From positions 2,728,001-2,792,000 of the forward strand of contig JADWQD010000002.1 of the NCBI GenBank assembly GCA_016110215.1: a DNA stretch of 64,000 bases, in the 5' to 3' direction. Source of the DNA: Capronia americana (taxonomy: Eukaryota > Ascomycota > Eurotiomycetes > Chaetothyriales > Herpotrichiellaceae). The position numbers and the translations under genes are program-made. Positions 31,885-41,404 of the stretch are shown here, one piece after another. How positions within the stretch are numbered: the stretch's first letter is position 1; every line of letters begins with the position of its first letter. A model generated the notes under the pieces. That model ran no database searches and was not told the origin of the DNA. It was given only the letters and a program-made list of their open reading frames with translations.

Positions 31885-32119
31885 CCTCGGGACGTGAAGG
31901 TGGCCGCAATGTGTCCGGACAGCTTGAGAGATTCTTGCTCTATTCCCGAAACCGAGGAAGAGGTCGACCCGACTCCTACACCTTTTGTCCCGCTCGTATT
32001 GCGGCTATCGCCTCGGCGTTATCTGGAGCACAAGAACCGCAACCATGTCGCCGCTACGCCGTGGAGCTTCGCTTTCGCAGGCTGATGTGCGGGGAAGTTG
32101 GGGAAGGCCTCAACCTCGG
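31885..32119. promoter_or_regulatory. four CCTCGG motifs upstream of the enoyl-CoA isomerase gene
   Basis: CCTCGG at 31885-31890, its complement CCGAGG at 31952-31957, then CCTCGG at 32011-32016 and 32114-32119. This hexamer is the core recognised by the FarA/FarB fatty-acid-responsive Zn2Cys6 regulators of aspergilli. Four copies in 235 bp is far above the chance expectation of roughly 0.1-0.2. Confidence 0.62.
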
Positions 32120-32935
32120 CTCGAAAGGTCAGTATCACGTGGTAGCTACGGCGGACCAAAACTAGCTCTGGTGGCGCGACTTGTCCTCCGCTGTACCTGC
32201 CGCCCACGCTAAGAGAAGCCTAGGCTAGCTTCGGGTTAGCGTCTGCTTGGCTCGCACACCTCGACAGTGGCTGGCTTCCATGTCCACCGCTTGATGCTCG
32301 ACGTCGCCCTTCAAGGTCATGCTGCAAAGAGCTCCATTCTGCTCGAAGCCGCGAGCACAGGCTCAAGTTGATCAGCACGACGGGCATCGTTTTGATCTTT
32401 CTCTACCATGTCATGGGCAATGGAGCTTCAAAGCTCATTCTCGGAAGCTCTTGGACCTAAGCTTCACGCCTATGCAACCACGGCGCGTACAAAGGGCAGT
32501 GTCACCCCCTCCTGCAGGAAGACCATGTTCACGCGGGCGAGAAAATGAAAACATCGTTCACATTCTCCTGGTCGCTGCTGCCTCTATCTGCACGCCTCAC
32601 TGTTCTCCAGCAACTTTGGCGCCAACCTACCTTGCGACCTATCCGCTTTTGATCGTCCTACAACCTTGCTCAGCCACCAGCAGCATGGCCACAGTTTCAA
32701 AAACAATCCTTGTTGTCGATGTCAATGCAGCGCCAGTGATTTCATCAAACCGTAACACCGGGAGCGCCTTTGACGAAGTCCAATTTTGATTATGAGAGAC
32801 TGGAGGGTCGATGACTCTGCCCGACGTATGTCCACGGCGTGCTCAACACCTTGATCAAACCACGGACTCTCCAAGCGTTGGACTGGCTTTCAGTTAGCCG
32901 CCAGGAGGTCATCATACAGCAAGGTTCCACTCACC
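32120..32935. other. intergenic region
   Basis: The distal promoter of the isomerase gene and 3' flank of the small Cys-rich gene. No coding region is supported; the open frame at 32319-32789 has no motif and no ATG-initiated domain. Confidence 0.4.
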
Positions 32936-33334
32936 TTAACGGCTTCTGCTCGGCGGGTGCGCGGTCGCGCGCCCATTGGGGTCTTGCCAGGTGTTTGACA
33001 TTCTGAACTTGACAGAGGTTCTCTTGCTCTCCAACTCTTGGATGAGCTCCTCAAGTTTGCGGGCTTCATCGCTCACTTTCTCAATGCTGGCTTGGAAGCG
33101 GTTTCCTTCGGCCCTCCAGCGCCCCAAGTTGTTTCTGCAGGTTTGAAGTCGTCTGTTCTTGGTTGCTATATCCTGACATGTCTTACATGCCTCGTCGCTA
33201 TGTATGACGTTGTTGACGTCAACCAGACGCGCCGGGCATGTTTCGCCCATTCGAGGCTGGCGAGGACAACGCTGTCTCATGTTGCCCCATCTCCAGTCTC
33301 CGCAGGCGAAATCCGTTCTCTCGTAGAAACACAT
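32936..33334 (-). CDS. small Cys-rich coiled-coil fungal protein
   Basis: A 132-aa single-exon protein; function unknown. The N-terminus MCFYERTDFACGDWRWGNMR followed by a Cys (RQRC) and later GETCPARL resembles a large family of short Pezizomycotina proteins that start with a Cys/His/Trp-rich motif (FxCGDWRWG...RxxC). The middle contains ACKTCQDIATKNRRLQTC. The C-terminal half is a predicted coiled coil (RFQASIEKVSDEARKLEELI, then QELESKR), with a basic Pro/Ser tail. The Cys pairs could bind zinc. The family is frequently species-specific and of no assigned function. The ATG at 33334 is the natural start. It lies in an otherwise nearly empty 5-kb region. Confidence 0.65.
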   Translation of the reverse strand: MCFYERTDFACGDWRWGNMRQRCPRQPRMGETCPARLVDVNNVIHSDEACKTCQDIATKNRRLQTCRNNLGRWRAEGNRFQASIEKVSDEARKLEELIQELESKRTSVKFRMSNTWQDPNGRATAHPPSRSR

Positions 33335-36300
33335 GTTGCGGATCAGATCAATGATGTACGGTCCAAAGCACAGATGACCACAACCAATCAGGCGTTTGGG
33401 ACTCTAGCTGCTCCGCACACAGGTCAGTCAAGCCTTTCCTGCTTCATCATGTCTTGTTGGCACGGAGCTTACTGGCGAGCTGAAATCCTTTTATGGAGAA
33501 CAGGCTCGGTGTTTCCAGACAGATATCTGAAACAGCAACGTTGTCGCAAACCTTCTGCTTGTTGCTGGGTGTAAGCACGTCCTCCTCTGACGACTGAGGC
33601 TTTGGTACTTGGTACCTGAAGACAATGACTCCAAGCTTGTTTCAATGATTCTGAAGATTCCCTCGCTGAAACACAATGCTCCCGGTACCAACGAACGCTG
33701 GACCACCGTCGTATTAATACATTCCCGCCCTCGTCGACTAGTTGACCTGGCAAATCAACCACCTCACCACACATCATCCTTGCGACGTACGACGTGTCAT
33801 CGACCATGGCCAATCGCCAATTCGCAGGCAGGATAGACGCAATTTCAATTCGGCCCAGCCTCAGCATGAGGTCACTTGAGGCCGTGCATCTGCAGGTCTC
33901 TACCACTTCCCCAAGTCTTGCCATGCTGGTGGCGAACCAAACACGAGACAAGAATACTTTTTCCGACTGCACGAGACCTTTTGGCAATGTGAGCTTGTCT
34001 TGACATATCGTAGCCAGTGGGGCCACACGCCTTCGTTGACTTCAACTAGCAAGCCTCCTACTGGATGGTCGGCCATAGTCTGCTTCATGTCGTGTGCTTT
34101 CTGTTGAATTCGATGCGGCGTGGCAGGATTTGAGTCGCGGGTTAAGGGCCCGCCGAGGGGCAAGATGGCCAGCAGTGTATGTATGTATCAGGAAGGTAAC
34201 AAGAGCGCACGCAGTTCTCGGTAAGAAATCAGTCTAGTCTTGCAGATCCAATAATGCCGGATCGTTGCCTCCAGAATGAGTGCCGCCAGCACCCGGGGAT
34301 GTCTGGGGATCACAGCCAAATCACAGCCCTGCCGTCGTCAAGCCGGGAGTCACCAACTCCCCGAGCAGGGCTCACATTTCGGTTTGTTTCCACACGGCCC
34401 GGCGGCCGTACAAGAGCCGCAAACAAACCCCTTGGAGGCCAGCAGAGAGGTCGTCCTCTTCCGATCCGAACGCTCGAGTCAAGACCTGCGTTCACCTTTT
34501 CGATGGGTTGCCACGACGGCCAACCTAGAGCAGGGGTTTCGAGAGGGTGGACTGGGTGACAACACGGTTGGTCGACTGAGCCTTTTTGCCCCGGGGCACG
34601 CAAGAGACCGGATCCACGCACACCCAGGTATGTGCAGAACGTAAGATCCATAGTTTGTGTGACCATAGCTAATGGGCAGTTGACACGAGAGTCTAGGACA
34701 AGGCGGCTTGTCAGCCTTTCGTCGCGAGCATGACAAGGGCTGAGGAGGATCCTCCTAGCAACAGCTGCTCGCCTGGTGAACAGAGGGGAGGTGGCTGGGA
34801 GACTCTCGTTTGCCCGTCGGTTGCCATCACCAGAGTTTCTCTCATGTCCCGCATCAACCAACACAACAACACGGCCGCGCGATACCTTGTTCCCCCGGTC
34901 GTCCAGCGGCGAAGTGTAATTTTGCTTATCCGCTACCGCATCGCCGTCGTTCGGCTAGCGCACAAACCCGGCCACCTGTTGAGCTGGCTCGACCACATTG
35001 GTGGAAATAATCTGTCATTGACACTCGTCTGCCTACGCCGGGAGTCCTCCTCAGCAGCTAACCACGTTCAGAGGATACCAAGACTTCAGCCCATACCACC
35101 AGAATGGAGACAAAGCTCTGGGACTGTCCCGGAGATGTTCTCGGACAGCCATGTATGACTGTTGACATGCTCGTATGGCCACTGGGAGCCTTCTTCGCCT
35201 TTCCGCTCACTCTTTTGGGTCTGGTCTTGGTCGTTGTTCCGAGCTAGCGAGGCGGGTGGGTGTGGTCCGTGTCGATATGGGTGCTGCTCTGTTGGCGACA
35301 CCCATGGTGGCTCCCTCGAGTGATCCCTGTCGAGTCCAACCAGCATAACGCCTTGGAGGACTCTCTGGATCCGAACTTTCTCCCCAGCCCGCAACGCAGA
35401 AGCCACACAACCGTTTCGGCAGGGCGACAATTTCCATATCGTCTGCGCCTTCCTTTGCTTTGGGAGGAGATCTTCGCGGTCACCAACTGTCCGGAACTGC
35501 CTTTTTAGTGATTTCTGTCACGTAACGCAGAATGAAACCTCTTTCCCCCTTCACCCTCTTCCGTAAGTCTTAGGAGCTGATGCTCCTGCAATGCTCGCTT
35601 GTGGCAGGTTGGGCCCCCTGGTCTAGCTCGTGGAAAATACTAAGGGGGGATAGAAACAGAAGTTGCCAGGATCAGTGTCACTGGAGGTGCCGTGTCCGCC
35701 TCACTTCATTCTCCAGCAGCATGAGAGCCCGACCATGTCGCTCGCTGACCTGCAGAGCTAACGCAGAGCGAGTTTGCGTAGCATCGGTCGCTAGCTCATT
35801 CTCATGCAGCAAGACGAACCTGCACCAACCTAGCCTGATCCTTGTTTGAAGCCTACCGACCGATGCCACATTGCAAACGAGCGATATCTGCGGCCCGATC
35901 CATGTTGTACTCGACGGTGGACCTTCCAGGCTTTCTGTAACCGAGCAGGACTAGACGCCGTCTTCCAAGCATTCGCTATCCGAGAGCAGACTCAACACGA
36001 GCTGTTCGACGACCAGGAGCTTATTCACCGCAATTCTCTGCAACGGTGCGGCTCTGCGGCGAAACAACGCCCCGTCCGCGGTTACAGCTTCGCTCCCTGC
36101 CTGAGACGGGTGGCTCCAGAGTTTGAACGGAAGACGACTCTCACGAGCTTCACCTTCCACCACGATTTGAAGTGGTGTATTGATATTGCTCTCTCCGATA
36201 TAGAAGTCCTATCGACGGAGGTTCTGCTCAGACTATGCAAGTGTAACGCTTAAAAGGCAGGCCATGAGATGTATTCGACGACACGACAGAGATCGGACGA

Positions 36301-37193
36301 CCCCTCGATGGGCTTCAGAACAAGCACCCCCATCCCTTCACCACTGACAGTATTGCAGAACGAACATTCTCGACGCCAGCAGGGACACATAGGCAGCACA
36401 CAGCCATACAACACACCAGCCTTGCACATCTATCCAGCAAACCAACCCGCTGCTCTGGTACTTTGTTCCCGCAGACGCAGGTACGCTGGAGGCACGGTGC
36501 AAGGTCCAAGTCTCCCCTGAGCTGCGCTGAGCAAGATGCAGGTCAGTCGTGGGTCGTGCAAGGAAATCATTGTTCCGGGAGGTGATGATACGAAAAGCCG
36601 GTGGTGTTGTGGCACGCAACCGGACAGACACCCACCCTGTCACACCCCCCTTCCAACCTCGATGACGACGCTCTGGTACTTGGTGACGGTGGTGTGAGAC
36701 TGATTGGCAGCACTCATTGGATCGGACTGGACTGGACTGGACTGGACTGGACTGGACTGGATTGGATTGGATTGGAAGAAGAGTCGGGTCGCAATCCAGC
36801 TCGTGGCTCGTCACGCCCCTGGAGCAAGATCATATAGACGACTCGGGGCAGCAGTCATGGTGCAAAAGACCTGAGGAGTCAAGAAGGGCACGCAATGATG
36901 CTGTCCTATCCAAAAGGCCCTAAGCTGTTCTGTAATGAGAACACGATGGATTTAAGCCGGCACCGCGCTCTAATTATCTTCTTTTTTGATTATCTCTTGT
37001 CTATCTGTACTTCAGGTTTCCTACACAACGAACAGACTCAAACAGCCTCAGTCGTTGATGCTTTATAGCCATCAGGCCGTCGTCGATTTTTCCATACTTT
37101 ATTTCCCGGCCAGATGCTTTTGCAAGACGTCCTCGCTTTCTATATTGATTTCCACCTCAGATTCTTTTGCAAGACGCCGTCGATTTTCTATAC
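33335..37193. other. 3.9-kb gene-poor region
   Basis: I find no coding sequence I can defend. The open frames at 33469-34026, 34310-34864 and 35846-36253 have no motifs, and neighbouring frames are equally open. A (GGACT)n array (36724-36775) and a degenerate 48-bp tandem repeat (37080-37223) are at the right side. I see no transposase, reverse transcriptase or terminal repeats, though a decayed element would be hard to spot by eye. Confidence 0.4.
36724..36775 (+). repeat. pentanucleotide repeat (GGACT)7(GGATT)3
   Basis: Seven exact GGACT units are followed by three GGATT units and a final GG. The C-to-T change spread over adjacent units suggests slippage after a single substitution. No gene overlaps it. 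Confidence 0.95.
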
Positions 37194-37223
37194 TTATTTC
37201 CTCGCCAGGTTCTTATGCAAGAC
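37080..37223. repeat. three degenerate 47-48-bp tandem units across the MFS gene 3' end
   Basis: Each unit has a (C)GTCGATTTTC-like start, a TATACTTATTTCC-like middle and ends TTTTGCAAGAC (or TTATGCAAGAC). The unit ends are at 37128, 37175 and 37223. The right-hand copy includes the last codons and stop (37194) of the MFS transporter; the other two are its downstream flank. Confidence 0.75.
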
Positions 37224-38996
37224 ATGCTCCTTCATGCCCAGGCCAGCGAGCGCAGCCAGCACAGCCAGACCCAGGCCCGAGATGAAGGCGCCCCTCAGAG
37301 CATCCATGTAGATGCCCAAGACGACGCGCTCGTCCCAGCCGGCGGGGAGATGCTTCATGCCCTCCAGACTGTCGCGGATGCGGCGGATGACGCGCTCGCT
37401 GCCGTCCATGCCGCCATACTCGGCGCGCAGCTCCTTGGTCAGGATGTTCTGAAAGACGGCACCCGCGATGGTGATGCCGATGGTGGAGCCGGTGGAGCGG
37501 AAGGCGTAGGACGCGGCGGTGATGACGGCCTGGTGTTCGTGGGCGACGCTGGAGATCATGCCGACCAGCGTGATGGTCAGCATGCCGCCGTACGCGAAGC
37601 CCAGCGGGACGGGGAACGCGAAGGTCATCCAGGCGGGCGTGGCGAGGCCGAACGTGCAGATCAGCGCGGCGCCGACGACGAAGACGACCATGACCCCCAC
37701 CATCTGCAGGTAGTACCGGCCCGTGGCGCGCATGGCCAGGCCGCTGAGCAGGCTGCCCAGCGAGGTGGCGGCCGCGAGGGGCACGACGCGCATGCCCGCC
37801 GCCGTGGCCGACAGGCCGCGCACCTGCAGGTACAGCGGCACGTAGTAGATGGCCAGGAAGGCCGCCATGGTGCCGAACCAGTTGGCCAGGCAGGCCGAGA
37901 GCACGGTGCGCGTGCGCCCGATCAGCGCCACGGGCAGGATCGGCTCCCGCACCCACCGAGGGTGCGCCTCGACGTGGATGAACACGCCCAGCGTCACGCC
38001 CGACAGCGCTAGCGACGCGACCACCAGCGGGTGCGACCAGGGGAGTTGGTTCCCGCCCGTGTTGAGGCCTAGGAGGAGCAGGACCAGACTGGCGACGAGG
38101 AACGCGCTGCCCAGGAAGTCGATCCGCGCGAGGGCGGACTTTTTCGCGCCCACGCTCGCACTCACGCTCGCACTCTCGTTTCCATCATCATCCGCATTGC
38201 CGTTGCCATTCTCACCGCCATGCCCATGTCCATGTCCATGTCCGTGTCCATGCACGGGGATATCGACCAAGAAAAACACCATCACCGCGCTCACGACAAT
38301 GAAGGGCACCTGTAACAGGAAGGCCCACCGCCACGAGAGTCTATCGGAGAGAATCCCCCCGAACGGACCCCCCAGGCCCATACCCAGGCCGTACACCAAG
38401 TTGCCATAACCCTGCCACAGACCGCGGCGGCGCAACGGGATCAGGTCCGACGTGATGTACGTGGTGATGCAAGTGAGCCCGCCGCCGCCGATGCCCGCGA
38501 TGACGCGGCCGGCGATGATGGCCCCGGCGTTGGGCGCCAGGCCGCACACCAGCGTGCCGGCGCCGAAGAAGACGTTGCTGAACAGGAGCCCCCACCGGCG
38601 CGAGAAGATGTCGGTCAGTTTGCCGCTCAGGGGCTGGCACGCCGCGTTGGCGATCAGGTAGCCCGTCGCCAGCCAGGAGAGCAGCGACAGGGAGTCGAAC
38701 GAGCTGGAGATGGGCGCCGTGAGCGTCGCCACGATGGTCGTGTCCAGCGCGGCGAAGAAGACGCCGATCCACGTCGCGGCCATGATGGCGACGAGTTTCT
38801 TGGTCGAGGGTGATTCTGCGTCATCGTCGTCGTCGTTGTCAATGTCGTTGTCCTCTGCGGTGGCGCCAGGCTGGGCGTTTTCAATTCGCACGACCGTCCC
38901 GTTGTGGTTTTGCTGCGCGCTGAGCAGAGGGTCGCTTTCGCCGGGCGAGGTGTTTTCGCCTTCGTCGTCGGGGGTGACGCCTATCGTGTACGCCAT
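37194..38996 (-). CDS. MFS transporter, DHA2-type with 14 membrane segments
   Basis: A 600-aa proton-coupled permease. The motif ALDTTIVATL in TM1 and the GKLTDIFSRR loop (motif A) place it among drug:H+ antiporter-2 proteins, a group that includes vacuolar basic amino-acid (Vba) permeases and toxin or siderophore exporters. The motif-C region GRVIAGIGGGG is present. Between TM6 and TM7 the cytosolic loop carries six His-Gly repeats (VHGHGHGHGHGHGG) and then an Asn/Asp-rich stretch, an unusual insertion that may bind metal. The ATG at 38996 (MAYTIGVTPDDEGEN) is preferred over the upstream TTG. The N-terminus is acidic and cytosolic. The last codons (HVLHKNLARK) fall within a degenerate tandem repeat that extends downstream. 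The substrate is not predictable. Confidence 0.92.
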   Translation of the reverse strand: MAYTIGVTPDDEGENTSPGESDPLLSAQQNHNGTVVRIENAQPGATAEDNDIDNDDDDDAESPSTKKLVAIMAATWIGVFFAALDTTIVATLTAPISSSFDSLSLLSWLATGYLIANAACQPLSGKLTDIFSRRWGLLFSNVFFGAGTLVCGLAPNAGAIIAGRVIAGIGGGGLTCITTYITSDLIPLRRRGLWQGYGNLVYGLGMGLGGPFGGILSDRLSWRWAFLLQVPFIVVSAVMVFFLVDIPVHGHGHGHGHGHGGENGNGNADDDGNESASVSASVGAKKSALARIDFLGSAFLVASLVLLLLGLNTGGNQLPWSHPLVVASLALSGVTLGVFIHVEAHPRWVREPILPVALIGRTRTVLSACLANWFGTMAAFLAIYYVPLYLQVRGLSATAAGMRVVPLAAATSLGSLLSGLAMRATGRYYLQMVGVMVVFVVGAALICTFGLATPAWMTFAFPVPLGFAYGGMLTITLVGMISSVAHEHQAVITAASYAFRSTGSTIGITIAGAVFQNILTKELRAEYGGMDGSERVIRRIRDSLEGMKHLPAGWDERVVLGIYMDALRGAFISGLGLAVLAALAGLGMKEHVLHKNLARK

Positions 38997-39591
38997 TTTT
39001 GATCGCAAAATCGTGCTTCGTGGCCGGGAACTGATCTCTGATACAGTAATTAATCACTGCACGACCAGCAGCGCGCGATTAATTAGATCTTGGCGGGGCG
39101 GGACTTGACGATTTTCCAAGCACTGTTACAATACCTCAATGGATATTATGTGTATTATTGCTTTCACGTCGATCCAACTACATACATACCCAGGTATGGA
39201 GTACCAAGTGAGGCTTAGATGGCTGGCTGGTCATTTTGCACCGCTGATATGCGACCCACGACGCACACGATGATTAAATCGTACAGGCGCCCTTCATTGG
39301 TGGATAGCTAGTGAATGTTCAGGCAAAGGAACTTACTGTAACTTCGGTCGGCCGGATTTGTCCGATTGCAGAAACGAAGCTGTTCGAGTCATGACGCCAG
39401 TGAGATTGAAACGAGCACGACTGGAAGTCACTCGAGTATAGAAACGCAAAAATGTCAAATGGTTATGATATGATATGGCATTAGGACCGCGCAGTAATAG
39501 CTAATACTGCGCGTGAGTATGTATACTCCGTATAGACAGACAGCAAGAGGGATATATTCTTCCCAGAGATTGGATCACTGTGATCACTCAA
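38997..39591. other. intergenic region, MFS promoter
   Basis: It carries an inverted repeat at 39488-39513 and several AT-rich stretches (GATATGATATGG, TAATTAATCAC). It is both the promoter of the MFS gene and the 3' flank of the aminopeptidase gene, both on the minus strand. Confidence 0.5.
39488..39513. promoter_or_regulatory. inverted repeat CGCGCAGTA-N8-TACTGCGCG
   Basis: The arms of 9 bp are perfect and the 8-nt spacer ATAGCTAA is itself nearly palindromic. It lies 492 bp upstream of the MFS start codon and about 80 bp past the aminopeptidase stop. It could be an operator for a dimeric regulator or a transcript hairpin. Confidence 0.45.
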
Positions 39592-41082
39592 TCAATCCCT
39601 TAGTGCCTCGATATCTACAATCTCCTTTACGGCCTCGGTCGTTAAAACATACGGGCTATCTTCCTGGATACTGATACTGTCCTCAATGCGGACGCCCATG
39701 TTCCTGAAATGCTTGGGCCAGCGTTCGTCGTCGGGGACGTAGATGCCGGGCTCGATGGTGATACAGTGGCCTTCTTGCAGGCTGACCTTCCTGCTATATC
39801 CGACCGTGTCGTGGACGTCCATGCCGATGTAATGGCCGAGATGATGCGGGAAGAGCTTCTCAATCGCCTTGGAGGACATGTCGAAGCCGATCTGTTTCAG
39901 CTCCTTGGAGAGATATTCCTCGGCGATGTTGTGGAGTCTGTCGAGGGACATGTTGGCACTGCCACGACAGAGCGCGATCAATGTCCTTTGCACCGTGAGG
40001 ACGGCTTGGTAGAGATCTCTCTGCGCGGCGCTGAACTTCCCTCCAACGGGCCAGGTCCTGGTGATATCGGCGATGTAGCCACCATACTTCCCGCCTCCGT
40101 CCACCAGGACCAGCTCGTCGTCCTGGAGAACGTCATCGTTGCGCACGTAGTGGATGCTCAATGCATTTTCCCCACCAGCCACGACGGGCTCAAATGCACT
40201 GGTGTCGCATCCATTCGCGACGAAGCGGTATCTGAGGTAGGCATCGAGCTGCTTCTCCCGCGTCCATGCTTTTCTCACCGCTTCCGTGTGTGCTCGCCCG
40301 GATGCCCTCCCGGCGTGTCGCATCAGCTCTATCTCGGCCGAGCTCTTGAAGGCTCGCAGGTCGTTCATCAGCGGCCGCAGCCGGTGCAGCTTCTTTGGCT
40401 CGATCGCGTCCGCGAACTCTGTTGTCCTGCGAGCGGCGCCGAACAGAAACCGCCGCAGAGTCGATTGATGCGGATCCGGATTCGTGACGTCGGTATAGAC
40501 CTGGGACGCCTCGCCGACCAGCTCCGGCAGGATCTTCTTCAGCTGAGAGACATCTCCCGTCTCGTCGGCATTGAACACATCTCTTGCCGCGTGTGTGCCT
40601 GATCTTGCGCCGTCCCAGATCTCCGCCTTGGGATCCTTCTCCCGCACGAAGAGGTGAAATGTATGATCCGTGCCTGTCGCGTCTTTGCCAATGACCGCGA
40701 GTGCCTCGGGCTCGTTGAAGCCGGTCAAGTAGAGGAAATCGGGGTCTTGGTGGAATTCGTAGAAGACGCTGCCGGAGCGGAATTGGATGTCGGAGGCGGC
40801 AACGATTGCGATGGCCTTGTCGGGCAATTTGGCCGCCAATCGAGTCCGTCGATCCGCATATTCCTGCGCTGTGATGCCGGGCGTCAGCTCCCCAGGCCGG
40901 AGGAGGTGCGGATGAGTCTCATGGACAGGCTGTCCGAAGGAGAGATCCGCGGCATCTACCGTGACGGTGTTGTAGTGGCGGAGCGATGATCGCGTGCATC
41001 GTAGCGAGGGAGGCGCAAAGGATGATCTGAGGACATTATCAGTACACTTGAGCGTCTGCCATAATGTCCGCCGCATCGACAT
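39592..41082 (-). CDS. ICP55: mitochondrial Xaa-Pro aminopeptidase (ICP55 type)
   Basis: A 496-aa M24B metalloprotease that trims one residue from imported mitochondrial proteins after presequence cleavage. The N-terminus MSMRRTLWQTLKC...RCTRSSLRHY is a typical Arg-rich presequence. The aminopeptidase-P N-terminal domain starts at LLRPGELTPGITAQEYADRR. The pita-bread metal ligands are all visible: two Asp in LVDGGGKYGGYIADITRTWP, His in HHLGHYIGMDVHD, Glu in ITIEPGIY and Glu in VRIEDS. The start ATG at 41082 is chosen because the longer open frame begins at TTG. It is divergent from a flavin-binding gene with a 322-bp intergenic promoter. A general cytosolic aminopeptidase P is the alternative, but the leader argues against it. 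Confidence 0.93.
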   Translation of the reverse strand: MSMRRTLWQTLKCTDNVLRSSFAPPSLRCTRSSLRHYNTVTVDAADLSFGQPVHETHPHLLRPGELTPGITAQEYADRRTRLAAKLPDKAIAIVAASDIQFRSGSVFYEFHQDPDFLYLTGFNEPEALAVIGKDATGTDHTFHLFVREKDPKAEIWDGARSGTHAARDVFNADETGDVSQLKKILPELVGEASQVYTDVTNPDPHQSTLRRFLFGAARRTTEFADAIEPKKLHRLRPLMNDLRAFKSSAEIELMRHAGRASGRAHTEAVRKAWTREKQLDAYLRYRFVANGCDTSAFEPVVAGGENALSIHYVRNDDVLQDDELVLVDGGGKYGGYIADITRTWPVGGKFSAAQRDLYQAVLTVQRTLIALCRGSANMSLDRLHNIAEEYLSKELKQIGFDMSSKAIEKLFPHHLGHYIGMDVHDTVGYSRKVSLQEGHCITIEPGIYVPDDERWPKHFRNMGVRIEDSISIQEDSPYVLTTEAVKEIVDIEALRD

Positions 41083-41404
41083 GCTCCAGGGCAACGTCGG
41101 CGACAGCGAAAAGATGACACGAATGTTTGGTGGACGATCAAGTCTGCCATTCAAAACTCAAAAGATTGCCAAAGGTTGGAAGCAATCGACGCACTTCTCC
41201 ACGGCTCGCGTGGACTTTCCTGCTTGGAGGTCTCGACCATTCGCGCCCTTTGCATTTGATATATGCTTGATGCCAGTGAGTGACTCATTTGATAGTTGAT
41301 ATCCTGTGTATATCCTCTGCGACTGGCATGCAATAGGTTCGAAGGCGCTCAGCAGGTTAATTTCGCCGATTCTGCAAGTTGGTCGAACAACAAGCACCGC
41401 AAAC
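41083..41404. other. divergent promoter, ICP55 / flavin-nucleotide-binding gene
   Basis: A 322-bp region between two opposite start codons. No distinctive element was recognised. Confidence 0.5.

Noticed and set aside
33469..34026. 185-codon minus-strand open frame
   Set aside because: No motif, no signal, and no splice partner found.
34090..34160. T-loop-like sequence (rc GACTCAAATCC) resembling a tRNA 3' half
   Set aside because: I could not fold matching acceptor, D and anticodon arms around it.
34310..34864. 184-codon minus-strand open frame in the gene-poor region
   Set aside because: Overlapping frames on the other strand are equally open; Pro/Arg/Leu-rich random-looking product, no homology recognised.
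37167..38012. 281-codon plus-strand frame and 247-codon minus-strand frame over the MFS gene
   Set aside because: Off-frame and antisense shadows; His/Arg/Gly-rich without membrane helices.
39709..40602. 297-codon plus-strand open frame
   Set aside because: Antisense to the ICP55-type gene.
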